Positions 46,030 through 54,830 of a DNA stretch of 64,000 bases are shown here, one piece after another. How positions within the stretch are numbered: position 1 is the first letter of the stretch; each line of letters begins with the position of its first letter. Where the stretch lies: contig NZ_JAAIKC010000013.1 of assembly GCF_010820665.1 (NCBI RefSeq), forward strand, positions 62,001 to 126,000, read 5' to 3'. The notes under the pieces were generated by a model. It saw only the letters and a program-made list of their open reading frames with translations. It was not told the origin of the DNA and searched no databases. This DNA is from Paenibacillus sp. SYP-B3998. Its GTDB lineage: Bacteria > Bacillota > Bacilli > Paenibacillales > NBRC-103111. Both the position numbers and the translations under genes were made by a program.

Positions 46030-47556
46030 ATGACGAGAACGAAAAAAACATATCCAATAGCAATGGCAGCTTTGCTGCTTAGTTCTGTGGCATTGGCCGG
46101 ATGCGGAACAGATAGTGGCAAGAGTGGTACTCCTGCTTCAACTAGCGAAGCTTCCGCTAAAGCGCCGGGTAATGATAAGGATAAGGATAAGCTTGATCCA
46201 GTTAAGCTGAAAATGTATGTGATCGGCGCTCCGCAGGGGGATATGAAGATGGTTCAGGAAGAAATGAACAAATATATCAAAGAAAAAATACATGCAGAAA
46301 TTGATATTACACAAATTGATTACGGCGATTATACGAAGCGCATGCAGGTGATCACAGCTTCTGGTGAAAATTATGATATCGCTTTCACGAGTTCTTGGGC
46401 GTTCGATTATCGTCAAAATGTGGCGAAAGGGGTCTTTTTACCGCTGAATGAGCTGCTCGATAAATACGGTCAAGGCATTAAAGATACCTTAGATCCGCGG
46501 TTTCTCGCGGGGACCAAAGTTAACGGTAAAAACTATGCGATTCCTGTAAATAAAGAATTGGCGCAGCAATTCGTATGGCGCTTTAATAAAAAATATGTGG
46601 ATAAATACAATTTGGACACGACCAAAGTACGTACGCTAGAAGATTTGGAGCCGCTTCTTAAGAAGGTCAAAGAGAGCGAATCCAAGGATATTATCCCACT
46701 TGCAGTACCGAAGGGCTTCAAGGCTTATCTGCCGTTCGATTATCTGTTTGATGACAATATTCCAATCGGGATGGCGATGAACACCAAAGACTTCAAGTTT
46801 GTTAATATGCTGGAAACACCTGAGATGAAAAGTTCCTTGAAGACGATTCGAGGTTATTATCAAAAAGGTTATCTCCGCGAGGATGTTGCTACCTTGGAAG
46901 GCATTGACAATATGAAGACAGGCAAGTGGTTGGTAGATCGAGAAATTACCCAACCCTATGCAGAGAAAGGCTGGTCCAGAAGCGCTGGTTACGAGATCGT
47001 AACCTCTGCGATGCATGAACCGATTATTTATACTGGCTCCGCTGCCGGATCTATGCATGCAATCTCCGCGAACTCCAAAAATCCAGAACGGGCGATGATG
47101 TTTCTGAATCTCTTAAACACGGATAAGAAGCTGCGGAATATGATCCAGTCCGGTATCGAAGGCGTGCATTATAAGAAGCTTTCAGAGAATGTCATTGAAG
47201 ACCTTCCAGCTATGAAAGAGCGCTATGCGATGCCTGGATTCGCTTTGGGTAATATGTTCTTAACGTATCTTCATGCGGATGAGCCTGCTGACAAATGGGA
47301 TGCTTTCAGTAAATTTAACAAGTCGGCGGTCGTTGCGCCAACATTCGGCTTTAACTTTGACCCGACTCCGGTCAAAACGGAAGTTGCGAACATCACGAAT
47401 GTGGCGAAGGAATTCATGCCAGCAATTTATACGGGTTCAGTCGATCCAGACGCCTATGTAGGGAAAGCGATGGAAAAGTTAAAATCGGCGGGAATGGATA
47501 AAGTGATTCAAGAAGCTCAAAGACAATTTGATGAGTGGAAGAAATCAAATCCATAA
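46030..47556 (+). CDS. Sugar-binding lipoprotein with DUF3502 domain
   Basis: 508 aa. Lipobox ALAGC gives Cys25 as the lipidation site, and the main part is a bacterial extracellular sugar-binding fold. The C-terminal segment FGFNFDPTPVKTEVANI with AKEFMPAIYTGSVDPDA is the DUF3502 domain typical of Paenibacillus-type importers. AGGGGGAAAAG precedes the ATG. It completes the importer, and a weaker hairpin between it and the GH85 gene may modulate read-through. Confidence 0.88.
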   Translation: MTRTKKTYPIAMAALLLSSVALAGCGTDSGKSGTPASTSEASAKAPGNDKDKDKLDPVKLKMYVIGAPQGDMKMVQEEMNKYIKEKIHAEIDITQIDYGDYTKRMQVITASGENYDIAFTSSWAFDYRQNVAKGVFLPLNELLDKYGQGIKDTLDPRFLAGTKVNGKNYAIPVNKELAQQFVWRFNKKYVDKYNLDTTKVRTLEDLEPLLKKVKESESKDIIPLAVPKGFKAYLPFDYLFDDNIPIGMAMNTKDFKFVNMLETPEMKSSLKTIRGYYQKGYLREDVATLEGIDNMKTGKWLVDREITQPYAEKGWSRSAGYEIVTSAMHEPIIYTGSAAGSMHAISANSKNPERAMMFLNLLNTDKKLRNMIQSGIEGVHYKKLSENVIEDLPAMKERYAMPGFALGNMFLTYLHADEPADKWDAFSKFNKSAVVAPTFGFNFDPTPVKTEVANITNVAKEFMPAIYTGSVDPDAYVGKAMEKLKSAGMDKVIQEAQRQFDEWKKSNP

Positions 47557-47582
47557 GGAGCGATTTGTCCTGTAAGGCTTGT

Positions 47583-47620
47583 GGGAGACGGTTGTACATG
47601 ATACCGTTTCCCTTCTTTAA
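47583..47620 (+). terminator. Possible attenuator between binding protein and GH85 gene
   Basis: GGGAGACGGT pairs with ACCGTTTCCC around a ten-base loop, with one A-C-type mismatch, then TTCTTT. Imperfect T run, so partial read-through is plausible. Confidence 0.5.
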
Positions 47621-47679
47621 AGGAGGTTTAGCTTACCTAGAAGGATGTTTGATTACTTGACAACATTGGAGGGTTATTA

Positions 47680-50337
47680 ATGAAGAAATATGGATTAAGT
47701 CTCATGTTCTTGCTTGTGATCTGTCTTGTCGTGCCCTTAGCTGTTTCTGCTAAACAGCCGCAATCCTCGTATTGGTTCCCCGATCAATTGCTGCAATGGA
47801 ACCCGAAAAGCGATTCAGATGCTGAGTTTAATCGAAGCATGATCCCGCTGCAGGAGCGGTTTATGGGGAATAAAGTGAACCCGAACGCTTCTAAAGATGC
47901 CAAAATCGCAGCACTTTCTGCTATGAATAAAATGACTAGCGGGGTGCCTTCACAGGGCTCGCGCAAGTTTGAATCGAACACCTTCTCCTACTGGCAGTAT
48001 GTGGATAAGCTCGTATATTGGGGAGGCTCCTCTGGTGAAGGCATCATAGTTCCCCCAAGTGCAGATGTGACGGATGCTGCTCATAAGAACGGCGTTCCGG
48101 TGCTGGGAACCGTTTTCTTCCCGCCCAATGCGTATGGAGGGAAATTCGAGTGGGTACAGCAATTTCTCAAACAAAATCAAGATGGCTCATTCCCGATGGC
48201 AGATAAGTTAATCGAAGTTGCTAAGTTTTATGGTTTCGATGGTTGGTTCCTCAATCAGGAAACGCAAGGGGCCTCGGCTAGCGATGCTAAAAAGATGCAA
48301 GCATTTATGACGTATATACAATCTCACAAACCAGCAACCATGCAAGTCATGTGGTATGACTCGATGACTTCAGACGGCAGCATCGATTGGCAGAATGCGT
48401 TGAACGACAAAAATGCGATGTTTTTGCAGCAAAATAAGAAACCAGTTTCCGATAGTATGTTCCTCAACTTTTGGTGGAAGGAACTCGATTCTTCTGCGAA
48501 AAAAGCTAAAAGCTTAAATAGAAGCCCTTATGATCTTTATGCGGGGATTGATGTGGAGGCGAACGGGTACAACACGAATCTTCCATGGCAGACGTGGTTT
48601 CCTGAAGGGAAGTCGCCTGTAACCGCTCTTGGTATTTATCGCCCAGATTGGGCTTATAACACCGCCGATAACATGGAGGATTTTTTTGCTAGAGAAAGCC
48701 GTTTCTGGGTCGGTGAGAAGGGTGACCCTAGTCATACGCAAACCGCCTCTACCTGGAAGGGGATTGCCAATTATGTGATTGAGCAAACCCCTGTAAATAA
48801 ACTCCCGTTCACGACAAATTTTAATACAGGCAGCGGTAAGCAATTCTATGTAGAGGGTCAACGAAGCAGTGAGCAAGCCTGGAACAACCGCAGTCTTCAA
48901 GATGTGCTCCCGACATGGCGTTGGCTGACTGAGAGCAAGGGCCAAGCGTTGAAAGCGAGCTTTGATTGGTCGACAGCTTACAATGGGGGAAGCTCTCTGA
49001 AGGTTGAAGGAAAGTTGAGCCCAGAGAATGCGACTCATTTGAAGCTGTATCAGACAGATCTTCGCGTTGACGCTCGCACCCAATTGTCTATTACGTATAA
49101 AACAGAGCTTTCCCCAGCATTGAAAGTGGGGCTCGCCTTCGCGGATCATCCTGACCAATTCATGTTCTTGGATGTGAAAGACAGCATAAACAAAGACTGG
49201 ACTACAGCCTCATTTAACCTTACGAAATACGCAGGGAAGCGGATTGCTGCTATCTCTTTGAACTTTGATTCGACAAAGACAGTTGATCATTACTCTATCT
49301 CTATTGGTCAATTGTCCGTTAGCAATGTGAAGGACGCAGAAGCTGTTTTACCTGCTGTCAAAGACCTGAAAGTGCTAGCAGCAGATTACAGAGACGGAAT
49401 TTATGGAGACGCAAGGCTTCAATGGAATCCTTTAGGTAAAAATGAGACGTCTTATGATGTGTACCGAGTTTATCCGGATGGTAAAGAGGAATGGCTTGGC
49501 GCTACGCCCAATCACGTATATTATGTGCCTGAAATGAAAAGAGCAGGGAGAGAGAACCAAACCATTCTAAAGGTTGTGGCGGTGGATGCTGCGAATCAGC
49601 GAGGCAAATCAGCGGAAGTTGTTTACACATGGCCAGCATATCCGAAGCCTGTCGCTCAATTTAAGACTGATCGTACATTACTCGCACCGGGGGACAAAGT
49701 TTCTTTTAATGACTTATCTTCGGAAGTGACAGAAGACTGGGCTTGGTCCTTTGAAGGGGGTACACCTGCAGCAAGTACGGATAAAAATCCGGTTGTTACT
49801 TATCAACAAGAAGGGACATTCTCTGTAACATTGACAGCAAAGAACAGTGTTGGGGAGCAAAGCCTTACGAAGACGGCCTTGATTACAGTAACCAAGCTGG
49901 CTTCTGGCGGTGTGAAGAATCTGGCTCTAAATAAAACCGCGACAGCAGACGGGGCTTGCGGGCCGAATGAAACAGCCTCCCGGGCAGTCGATGGGAAAGT
50001 AGCGGATAACAGCAAGTGGTGTGCGAACAGCAGTCAGCCTCATTGGATCACCGTTGATCTAGGTGGCGCGCACCTGATCAGTGAATTCATTATTAAACAT
50101 GCTGAGGCTGGAGGCGAAGCGGCAGCATTCAATACAAAGGATTACAAGCTTCAAATCAGCAACGATGGTAGCACTTGGACAGATGTCGTGTCCGTAGTAG
50201 GCAACACTTCAGGAGAGACGAAGGATGCCATTTCCTTAACTAAAGCGCGATATGTGAAGCTGAATATCTTAAAAGCGACGCAAGGTGGGGATACGGCTGC
50301 TCGTATCTACGAGTTAGAGGTAAACGGATTGGAATAA
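47680..50337 (+). CDS. Secreted GH85 endo-beta-N-acetylglucosaminidase
   Basis: 885 aa. Signal peptide (LVVPLAVSAKQ) followed by a glycoside hydrolase family 85 TIM barrel. FSYWQYVDKLVYWGGSSGEG, VLGTVFFPPNAYGG and GFDGWFLNQETQG are diagnostic. The catalytic pair is Asn192 and Glu194 (NQE), spaced as in Endo-A and Endo-M, where Asn positions the substrate acetamido group and Glu is the acid/base. Downstream are beta-sandwich and FN3-like modules, a PKD domain (WAWSFEGGTPAAS) and a C-terminal F5/8-type carbohydrate-binding module (CGPNETASRAVDG). The enzyme cuts the chitobiose core of N-glycans; the adjacent importer probably takes up the released glycan. Confidence 0.92.
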   Translation: MKKYGLSLMFLLVICLVVPLAVSAKQPQSSYWFPDQLLQWNPKSDSDAEFNRSMIPLQERFMGNKVNPNASKDAKIAALSAMNKMTSGVPSQGSRKFESNTFSYWQYVDKLVYWGGSSGEGIIVPPSADVTDAAHKNGVPVLGTVFFPPNAYGGKFEWVQQFLKQNQDGSFPMADKLIEVAKFYGFDGWFLNQETQGASASDAKKMQAFMTYIQSHKPATMQVMWYDSMTSDGSIDWQNALNDKNAMFLQQNKKPVSDSMFLNFWWKELDSSAKKAKSLNRSPYDLYAGIDVEANGYNTNLPWQTWFPEGKSPVTALGIYRPDWAYNTADNMEDFFARESRFWVGEKGDPSHTQTASTWKGIANYVIEQTPVNKLPFTTNFNTGSGKQFYVEGQRSSEQAWNNRSLQDVLPTWRWLTESKGQALKASFDWSTAYNGGSSLKVEGKLSPENATHLKLYQTDLRVDARTQLSITYKTELSPALKVGLAFADHPDQFMFLDVKDSINKDWTTASFNLTKYAGKRIAAISLNFDSTKTVDHYSISIGQLSVSNVKDAEAVLPAVKDLKVLAADYRDGIYGDARLQWNPLGKNETSYDVYRVYPDGKEEWLGATPNHVYYVPEMKRAGRENQTILKVVAVDAANQRGKSAEVVYTWPAYPKPVAQFKTDRTLLAPGDKVSFNDLSSEVTEDWAWSFEGGTPAASTDKNPVVTYQQEGTFSVTLTAKNSVGEQSLTKTALITVTKLASGGVKNLALNKTATADGACGPNETASRAVDGKVADNSKWCANSSQPHWITVDLGGAHLISEFIIKHAEAGGEAAAFNTKDYKLQISNDGSTWTDVVSVVGNTSGETKDAISLTKARYVKLNILKATQGGDTAARIYELEVNGLE

Positions 50338-50358
50338 TACCAACTAGCCTAAAGAATG

Positions 50359-50385
50359 GAGCCTTGGAAACAAGGCTCTGTATGC
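50359..50385. terminator. Hairpin between GH85 and comQ-like genes
   Basis: GAGCCTTG, loop GAAA, CAAGGCTC. The T tract is poor on both sides, so termination is uncertain. Confidence 0.4.
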
Positions 50386-50400
50386 ATGTTGAGCGTCTAA

Positions 50401-51330
50401 CTAGTAGTCTTCGAAATCTCCATAGGTGATCTCCTTGAATCTTTCTTTCCATGGGGAGATAGCGGGGATCTGTTCGAAAAGTTCGTTTGCTTTTTGAATG
50501 CAAATCGATTGTATAACTCGGGCATATTCTTTGCAGCCTGAATCGTCTATATAGGTTAATAGCTCCTGTTTCTGCTTCAACAGATCTTCCTTGGTGATCT
50601 TATTCTCATAATAATCCTTTAAGCCTTGAAAGGAGGAATCATCGATTGAAAATAAGTACAGGATCGGCAACGTCATCTTTTTCGCAAACAGGTCATTTTT
50701 TAAATCATATCGTGTGAAATCCTTGATATCATTCTGAATTTGATGAATAAGACCGATGCAATCGGCTAAATCGTTCATTTGTTGAATCGTTTCCGCTGTG
50801 CAAGGCAAGGAAGAGTAGCCCATGTAACAGGCAAGTCTAAAGAGAGAGCCGGATTTCTCTTGGACCATCATTAAATAATCATCCACGGTTAGAATGCTAT
50901 TGTTTAAATCTTTCTGTTGGCCGTTAATCGATCTAAACAGAAGTTTGCTTATTTCAGAAAAGATTTTCTCTTTTTGCTCTTTTCCAATTAAGAGTTCTAA
51001 CTCCCCAATAAAGCCGGTAATAAGAGCTAAAATGGCATTTAACGTGTAAGGTTGTGGACATTTCATCCAGGGTTTGTTTTCATTATCTTGATCCTGTAGA
51101 TCATCAATAATGTCAAATGATAACAAAATAAGCTCCGTAGCGGCTGAGATTCGATCGATGTTTGGTGAATTCCCTCCTAACATCAAGTGAGTTTGTCGTG
51201 TAATCTCCGACCAGAGGCTTTCTTCCTTCTCTTTTTCCTGAATAAATGATTTAAGCAGTAAGTTCAAATCCTCAACAAAGACATGTTCATCTATAATTGT
51301 CATCATTTCTAAAAGCACATCTTGCTCCAA
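50401..51330 (-). CDS. comQ: ComQ-like isoprenyl transferase
   Basis: 309 aa, a class I polyprenyl-synthetase fold. The first Asp-rich motif is DIIDDLQDQDNE (DDxxD, residues 76-80), the second NDIKDF near 200. The opening EDLNLLLKSFIQEKEKEE and TELILLSFDIIDDLQDQDN resemble B. subtilis ComQ closely, which prenylates the Trp of the ComX pheromone. TTG start with GGAGG 8 bases before it. It lies last in the transcript comP-comA-comQ, 28 bp after comA, unlike the classical order in which comQ is first. A pheromone-modifying role is inferred from the context of comP and comA homologues. Confidence 0.82.
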   Translation of the reverse strand: MEQDVLLEMMTIIDEHVFVEDLNLLLKSFIQEKEKEESLWSEITRQTHLMLGGNSPNIDRISAATELILLSFDIIDDLQDQDNENKPWMKCPQPYTLNAILALITGFIGELELLIGKEQKEKIFSEISKLLFRSINGQQKDLNNSILTVDDYLMMVQEKSGSLFRLACYMGYSSLPCTAETIQQMNDLADCIGLIHQIQNDIKDFTRYDLKNDLFAKKMTLPILYLFSIDDSSFQGLKDYYENKITKEDLLKQKQELLTYIDDSGCKEYARVIQSICIQKANELFEQIPAISPWKERFKEITYGDFEDY

Positions 51331-51358
51331 AGCCGCTGCCTCCCTATAGTGTTAAGCA

Positions 51359-51991
51359 TTATTTTCTTTGAACAAACTTTTCGACGGCCTCAATTTTGGA
51401 TTTTGCGCCTAATTTATCGTAAACCTTTTTCAAATAATTATCGATCGTTCTTCGACTCATATGGATCTGTTCGGCAATTTGTTCATGTGTGTAGCCTTTG
51501 ACAAGCATATTCATCATCAGAACTTCTTCCTTTGTAAGTTGGGCTCTCTCACCAACCTTTTCGTTATTCAGACTAATGTTTCGGAAGAGAGCGATTGGAA
51601 GTATAGTATGGTTATCTAAAATGCAGTTCACCATATTCTTAATCGTTCTCACACTGGATTCCTTAGATAAAATCCCGCTTATTTTCATATCAATAAATTT
51701 ATTGAATAAATCGGTAACGTCTATCCCCGTGAAAATAATAATATGGATGTTCGGATATAGCTGTTGAATTTGTCGGGTAACTTCCGTGCCAGATTGATCA
51801 GGAAGTTGGTAGTCAAGAAATACAAAATAAGGTTGGTGTTCCGCAAGCATTTCCATACATTGCTTCGCGTTCCCAGCTATACCTATCACTTCAATGTTAT
51901 CGATCTCTTCCAAAAGATTTTTAGTCGCTTGTGCGAATAAAGGATGATCATCGACCACAAGTGCTTTCACAGAACTAACATTTTCACTCAT
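51359..51991 (-). CDS. comA: ComA-like response regulator (NarL/LuxR type)
   Basis: 210 aa. The receiver domain has VVDDHPLF, the phosphoacceptor Asp60 in FVFLDYQLPD, and Lys in GILSKES. The C-terminal LuxR-type HTH reads TKEEVLMMNMLVKGYTHEQI and MSRRTIDNYLKKVYDKLGAK. GGAGG precedes the ATG. It overlaps the kinase gene by four bases, so kinase and regulator are translationally coupled. Its targets are unknown; no ComA-type box TTGCGG-N4-CCGCAA was found nearby. Confidence 0.88.
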   Translation of the reverse strand: MSENVSSVKALVVDDHPLFAQATKNLLEEIDNIEVIGIAGNAKQCMEMLAEHQPYFVFLDYQLPDQSGTEVTRQIQQLYPNIHIIIFTGIDVTDLFNKFIDMKISGILSKESSVRTIKNMVNCILDNHTILPIALFRNISLNNEKVGERAQLTKEEVLMMNMLVKGYTHEQIAEQIHMSRRTIDNYLKKVYDKLGAKSKIEAVEKFVQRK

Positions 51992-54309
51992 GCGGAAAGG
52001 GCCTCCTTCATAGGGATTGTGATCTGAATCTTCACTCCGCTGTCTTTGGCTGAATGTAATTGAAACTGTCCATTCAAATAATGGACACGCCCTTTCATTT
52101 GTTCCATACCGATTCCAGAATTACCGATATTCGGATTTGTGATAGCTTCGTTTTGAAAACCGATACCGTCGTCTTCATAAAGCAAATAAAAAGATTGATT
52201 CCTTATGCTCATATTAAATGTGACTTGAGTAGACTGTGAATGCTTCTTCGCATTATTAAGCAATTCCTGCACAATTCTAAAAATATGCCGTTTTATGATT
52301 AACTCTTTTTTTTCAATGGCCTCTGCATTTTCGGTAAGAAATTGGATATTAAAGGAACTGTACGGCGCTTCTTCATCTAACAATTTTTCAACCGTGCGGA
52401 TGAGCCCCATTTCGCTGAGCATATACGGATTAAGTTCAAAGCAATTTTGTCGTAGATTCGTATTAATTAATTCGATGAAATTGATCATTTCATGTAATTG
52501 CTCTAAATCTTCGTCTTTCATAGAATATTTATGGATTAGAGACGTCAGCCTTCTTTTAAGAAAAAACAAATCTTGCATTGTCGTATCGTGAAGGTCGGTA
52601 GCAATGCGAATCCGTTCCTCCTCTTGGAGTTCGAACACAAGTTTGCGAAACCATTGAATATCTCGGGCTCCTTGTTCACTCGGTAGTTGCGAAGCCAATT
52701 GCTTTAATTTTTGTGTCAACTTTCGCATCAAATGAATATTTTCTAAACTGATTGCCAAATAAGCAGTAATTAAGTGAAGCCATTGAAGCTCTTCCTTGCC
52801 GAGCAGCGTATTCGTTTTCTTTCTTGTCAGGATCAAATAACTCGTATATTCTTCATGTCGATTAATCTCGATGTTCGTATAGGAGGTATGGTTAACGAGA
52901 GAGGATGTGCGGATAAGTTTTTCGACCTCATCTGGACGAATATTTCCTTCATAAATGGTTTCGATTGTATCCTTGTACTGAAATACAATCGCCCCGCCTT
53001 GGACTTCTAGTGTTTCGACAATATCCACCAAGATCAAATCTTTCAGCTCACGAAAGCTTGAAATCATCTCCAAGCTTAGGGACATCTTTTTTAACGCAGT
53101 TCGTAGAATATACTTTCTTGGAAACATAAATGATTCTAATCTTGTTGTGAAATATTCTGCTGAATAAAGGATCGTTGCGACAAGAGCAACGGAAGTGAAA
53201 AGAATGAAAAAGAGATGCTTGAGATCCGCCTCATCAGGAAATATGAGAGCAAATAATCCTGTAAATAGGCTGCATGGAACCAGAGCGATAATAATGGCAA
53301 ATAAAATGCGCCTTAACACAACGCTAATATCGTAAAGTTGATCTGAAGCAATGAGGTAAGTGAAAGAAATAGGTAGAAATAAGATGAATATGCTGGTGTA
53401 ACTGTTCACAATTGTTTCATAACCGATTAGTAATTTTGGAAGGACAGACAAGCAGACAAAGGGCATGAAAGAGATTAGCATGCAGATCAACACGCTCTTA
53501 ATAATCGTGGCTAAAGGTGACTTTTCTTTCCTGTGATTAAAGTAGATGCGGGATAATATGAAAATATTAATTAACAAAATGATCGTAAAAAATATCAACA
53601 CCTGTGGAGAACCAGGAAGACGAATTATTTTAGAGATTGAAGGAATTAAGCAAAGCAGGGTATATACGGTTTCTGAAATTACGATGGCATAGAGATATTT
53701 TAACATGCGCGTAGGCAATTCCAGATTCCCTTTTTCTTTGAAAAATACAAACAAGAAGTGCAAAAAGATAACCTGCAAAGCCATCATGAAGGTTTCAATT
53801 AACAAACCGCCGATTGGATCAGTTCTAATCGATGCACCTAAACTGATCCATATAGTTCCGCAGGTTAGAAATACAAATGAGAGCATGCGAGCGGAAGGGG
53901 AATGCCGCATTTTCGTAGCAAGTAATAAGGTCATAAACAAACTCAGCGCTCCCCCAACTAAGGGAGCAATATTTAAGGTCGTTATTGCGTCACTCTTATC
54001 AATAACGACCTCTCGCTCAATACCTTCCCTAGAGATCTTGATATTGTGAGCCTGTTCAATCACTCTGCTTTTGCGAATAGAGGGGAATTCGTCAGGGGTT
54101 TGCCCATCAACTTTTAGAATTCGATCCCCTACCTGTAGATCTAGTTTCGCGCTGACTCCTTCAGAGTCTAGCTCCTTAATTAGCCATTCTTCTTGTTGAT
54201 TAAGTTCTGTGTAAATTCCGATGAATGGAAATCGAATGGTGATAGATAGACACCATAATAAGCACACAGCAAGAAGAACAAAACTTATGCGAAATGACAT
54301 TTTTTTCAT
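51988..54309 (-). CDS. comP: ComP-like membrane histidine kinase with PDZ-like domain
   Basis: 773 aa, matching ComP in length and plan. TM1 (residues 5-24) is followed by an extracellular PDZ-like segment (DLQVGDRILKVDGQTPDEF), as in B. subtilis ComP. About seven more TM helices lie between 115 and 370. A cytoplasmic GAF-like region precedes a HisKA_3 domain with DLHDTTMQDLFFLKRRL (His574), and the ATPase domain has IVQELLNNAKKHSQ and YEDDGIGFQNEA. Binding of a processed peptide outside the cell and phosphorylation of the ComA-like regulator are expected. GGAGCCTTTCC precedes the ATG. It is divergent from the candidate pheromone gene. Confidence 0.9.
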   Translation of the reverse strand: MKKMSFRISFVLLAVCLLWCLSITIRFPFIGIYTELNQQEEWLIKELDSEGVSAKLDLQVGDRILKVDGQTPDEFPSIRKSRVIEQAHNIKISREGIEREVVIDKSDAITTLNIAPLVGGALSLFMTLLLATKMRHSPSARMLSFVFLTCGTIWISLGASIRTDPIGGLLIETFMMALQVIFLHFLFVFFKEKGNLELPTRMLKYLYAIVISETVYTLLCLIPSISKIIRLPGSPQVLIFFTIILLINIFILSRIYFNHRKEKSPLATIIKSVLICMLISFMPFVCLSVLPKLLIGYETIVNSYTSIFILFLPISFTYLIASDQLYDISVVLRRILFAIIIALVPCSLFTGLFALIFPDEADLKHLFFILFTSVALVATILYSAEYFTTRLESFMFPRKYILRTALKKMSLSLEMISSFRELKDLILVDIVETLEVQGGAIVFQYKDTIETIYEGNIRPDEVEKLIRTSSLVNHTSYTNIEINRHEEYTSYLILTRKKTNTLLGKEELQWLHLITAYLAISLENIHLMRKLTQKLKQLASQLPSEQGARDIQWFRKLVFELQEEERIRIATDLHDTTMQDLFFLKRRLTSLIHKYSMKDEDLEQLHEMINFIELINTNLRQNCFELNPYMLSEMGLIRTVEKLLDEEAPYSSFNIQFLTENAEAIEKKELIIKRHIFRIVQELLNNAKKHSQSTQVTFNMSIRNQSFYLLYEDDGIGFQNEAITNPNIGNSGIGMEQMKGRVHYLNGQFQLHSAKDSGVKIQITIPMKEALSA

Positions 54310-54387
54310 GGAAAGGCTCCTTTGGAAGTCTTCTTTTGCTATACTAAGTAGAGTAGTGCATCTTATGAGAAAGGAGTGTGTCTTTAC

Positions 54388-54606
54388 ATGCTTGCTATTC
54401 AGTTATCGCCTCAATTGTCTCAGGTTGTAAGAAGAATGAAAGAGATGAGTTTGAATGAAAAAGAGACCGCTTACGCAATGAAGGGGTGGATATCCTCCCA
54501 GTCGCTGCTTCACGTCGAATCGGAAGCTATTACCAGCGCGTTTCATCTCAGTGCCAAGACGGCAAAGAAAGAACCGAAGGAACCATACTCACAATGGCGT
54601 CCGTAA
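54388..54606 (+). CDS. Candidate ComX-like pheromone precursor
   Basis: 72 aa, no signal peptide. It is Lys/Glu-rich and helical at first (VVRRMKEMSLNEKETAYAM), then ESEAITSAFHLS and a tail KEPKEPYSQWRP. Trp70 is third from the end, exactly as in B. subtilis ComX, where the C-terminal peptide is released and its Trp prenylated. AAGGAG lies 11 bases before the ATG. The gene is divergent from comP, 78 bp apart, and is closed by its own terminator, so it is a single short transcript. I rate the ComX identity as probable, not proven; similarity outside the C-terminus is weak. Confidence 0.6.
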   Translation: MLAIQLSPQLSQVVRRMKEMSLNEKETAYAMKGWISSQSLLHVESEAITSAFHLSAKTAKKEPKEPYSQWRP

Positions 54607-54638
54607 TGCAACAGTATTATTTTACCAAAATGTAAAAG

Positions 54639-54680
54639 GATTGTATATTAGTGTCTCTACTAATATACAGTCTTTTTTGT
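54639..54680 (+). terminator. Terminator after the candidate pheromone gene
   Basis: 14-bp stem GATTGTATATTAGT/ACTAATATACAGTC with a six-base loop and one G-U pair, then six T. It defines a short transcript for the 72-codon gene and supports that this ORF is real. Confidence 0.8.
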
Positions 54681-54718
54681 CGTTTCTACGAGATTGCATT
54701 TCTAATTTTTCCAATAAA

Positions 54719-54754
54719 TGCATATTTACGCAAGCGATTTGCATATTTGCGCAA
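54719..54754. repeat. Two 15-bp direct repeats at 21-bp spacing
   Basis: TGCATATTTACGCAA (54719-54733) and TGCATATTTGCGCAA (54740-54754), differing at one base, 21 bp apart. The second holds the palindrome TTTGCGCAAA. They lie upstream of the 54831 ORF and after the candidate pheromone terminator, and may bind a regulator. Confidence 0.6.
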
Positions 54755-54830
54755 AAAAAATGCGATGAATACATGGGGTGTTTAATTGTATGATGGAAGT
54801 ATAAATTTGGAATATTAGGGTGTGGATGGG

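Noticed and set aside
50240..50503. 87-codon minus ORF as a comX gene next to comQ
   Set aside because: It overlaps both comQ and the GH85 gene, has no C-terminal Trp motif and is a shadow frame. No ComX-like ORF fits downstream of comQ.
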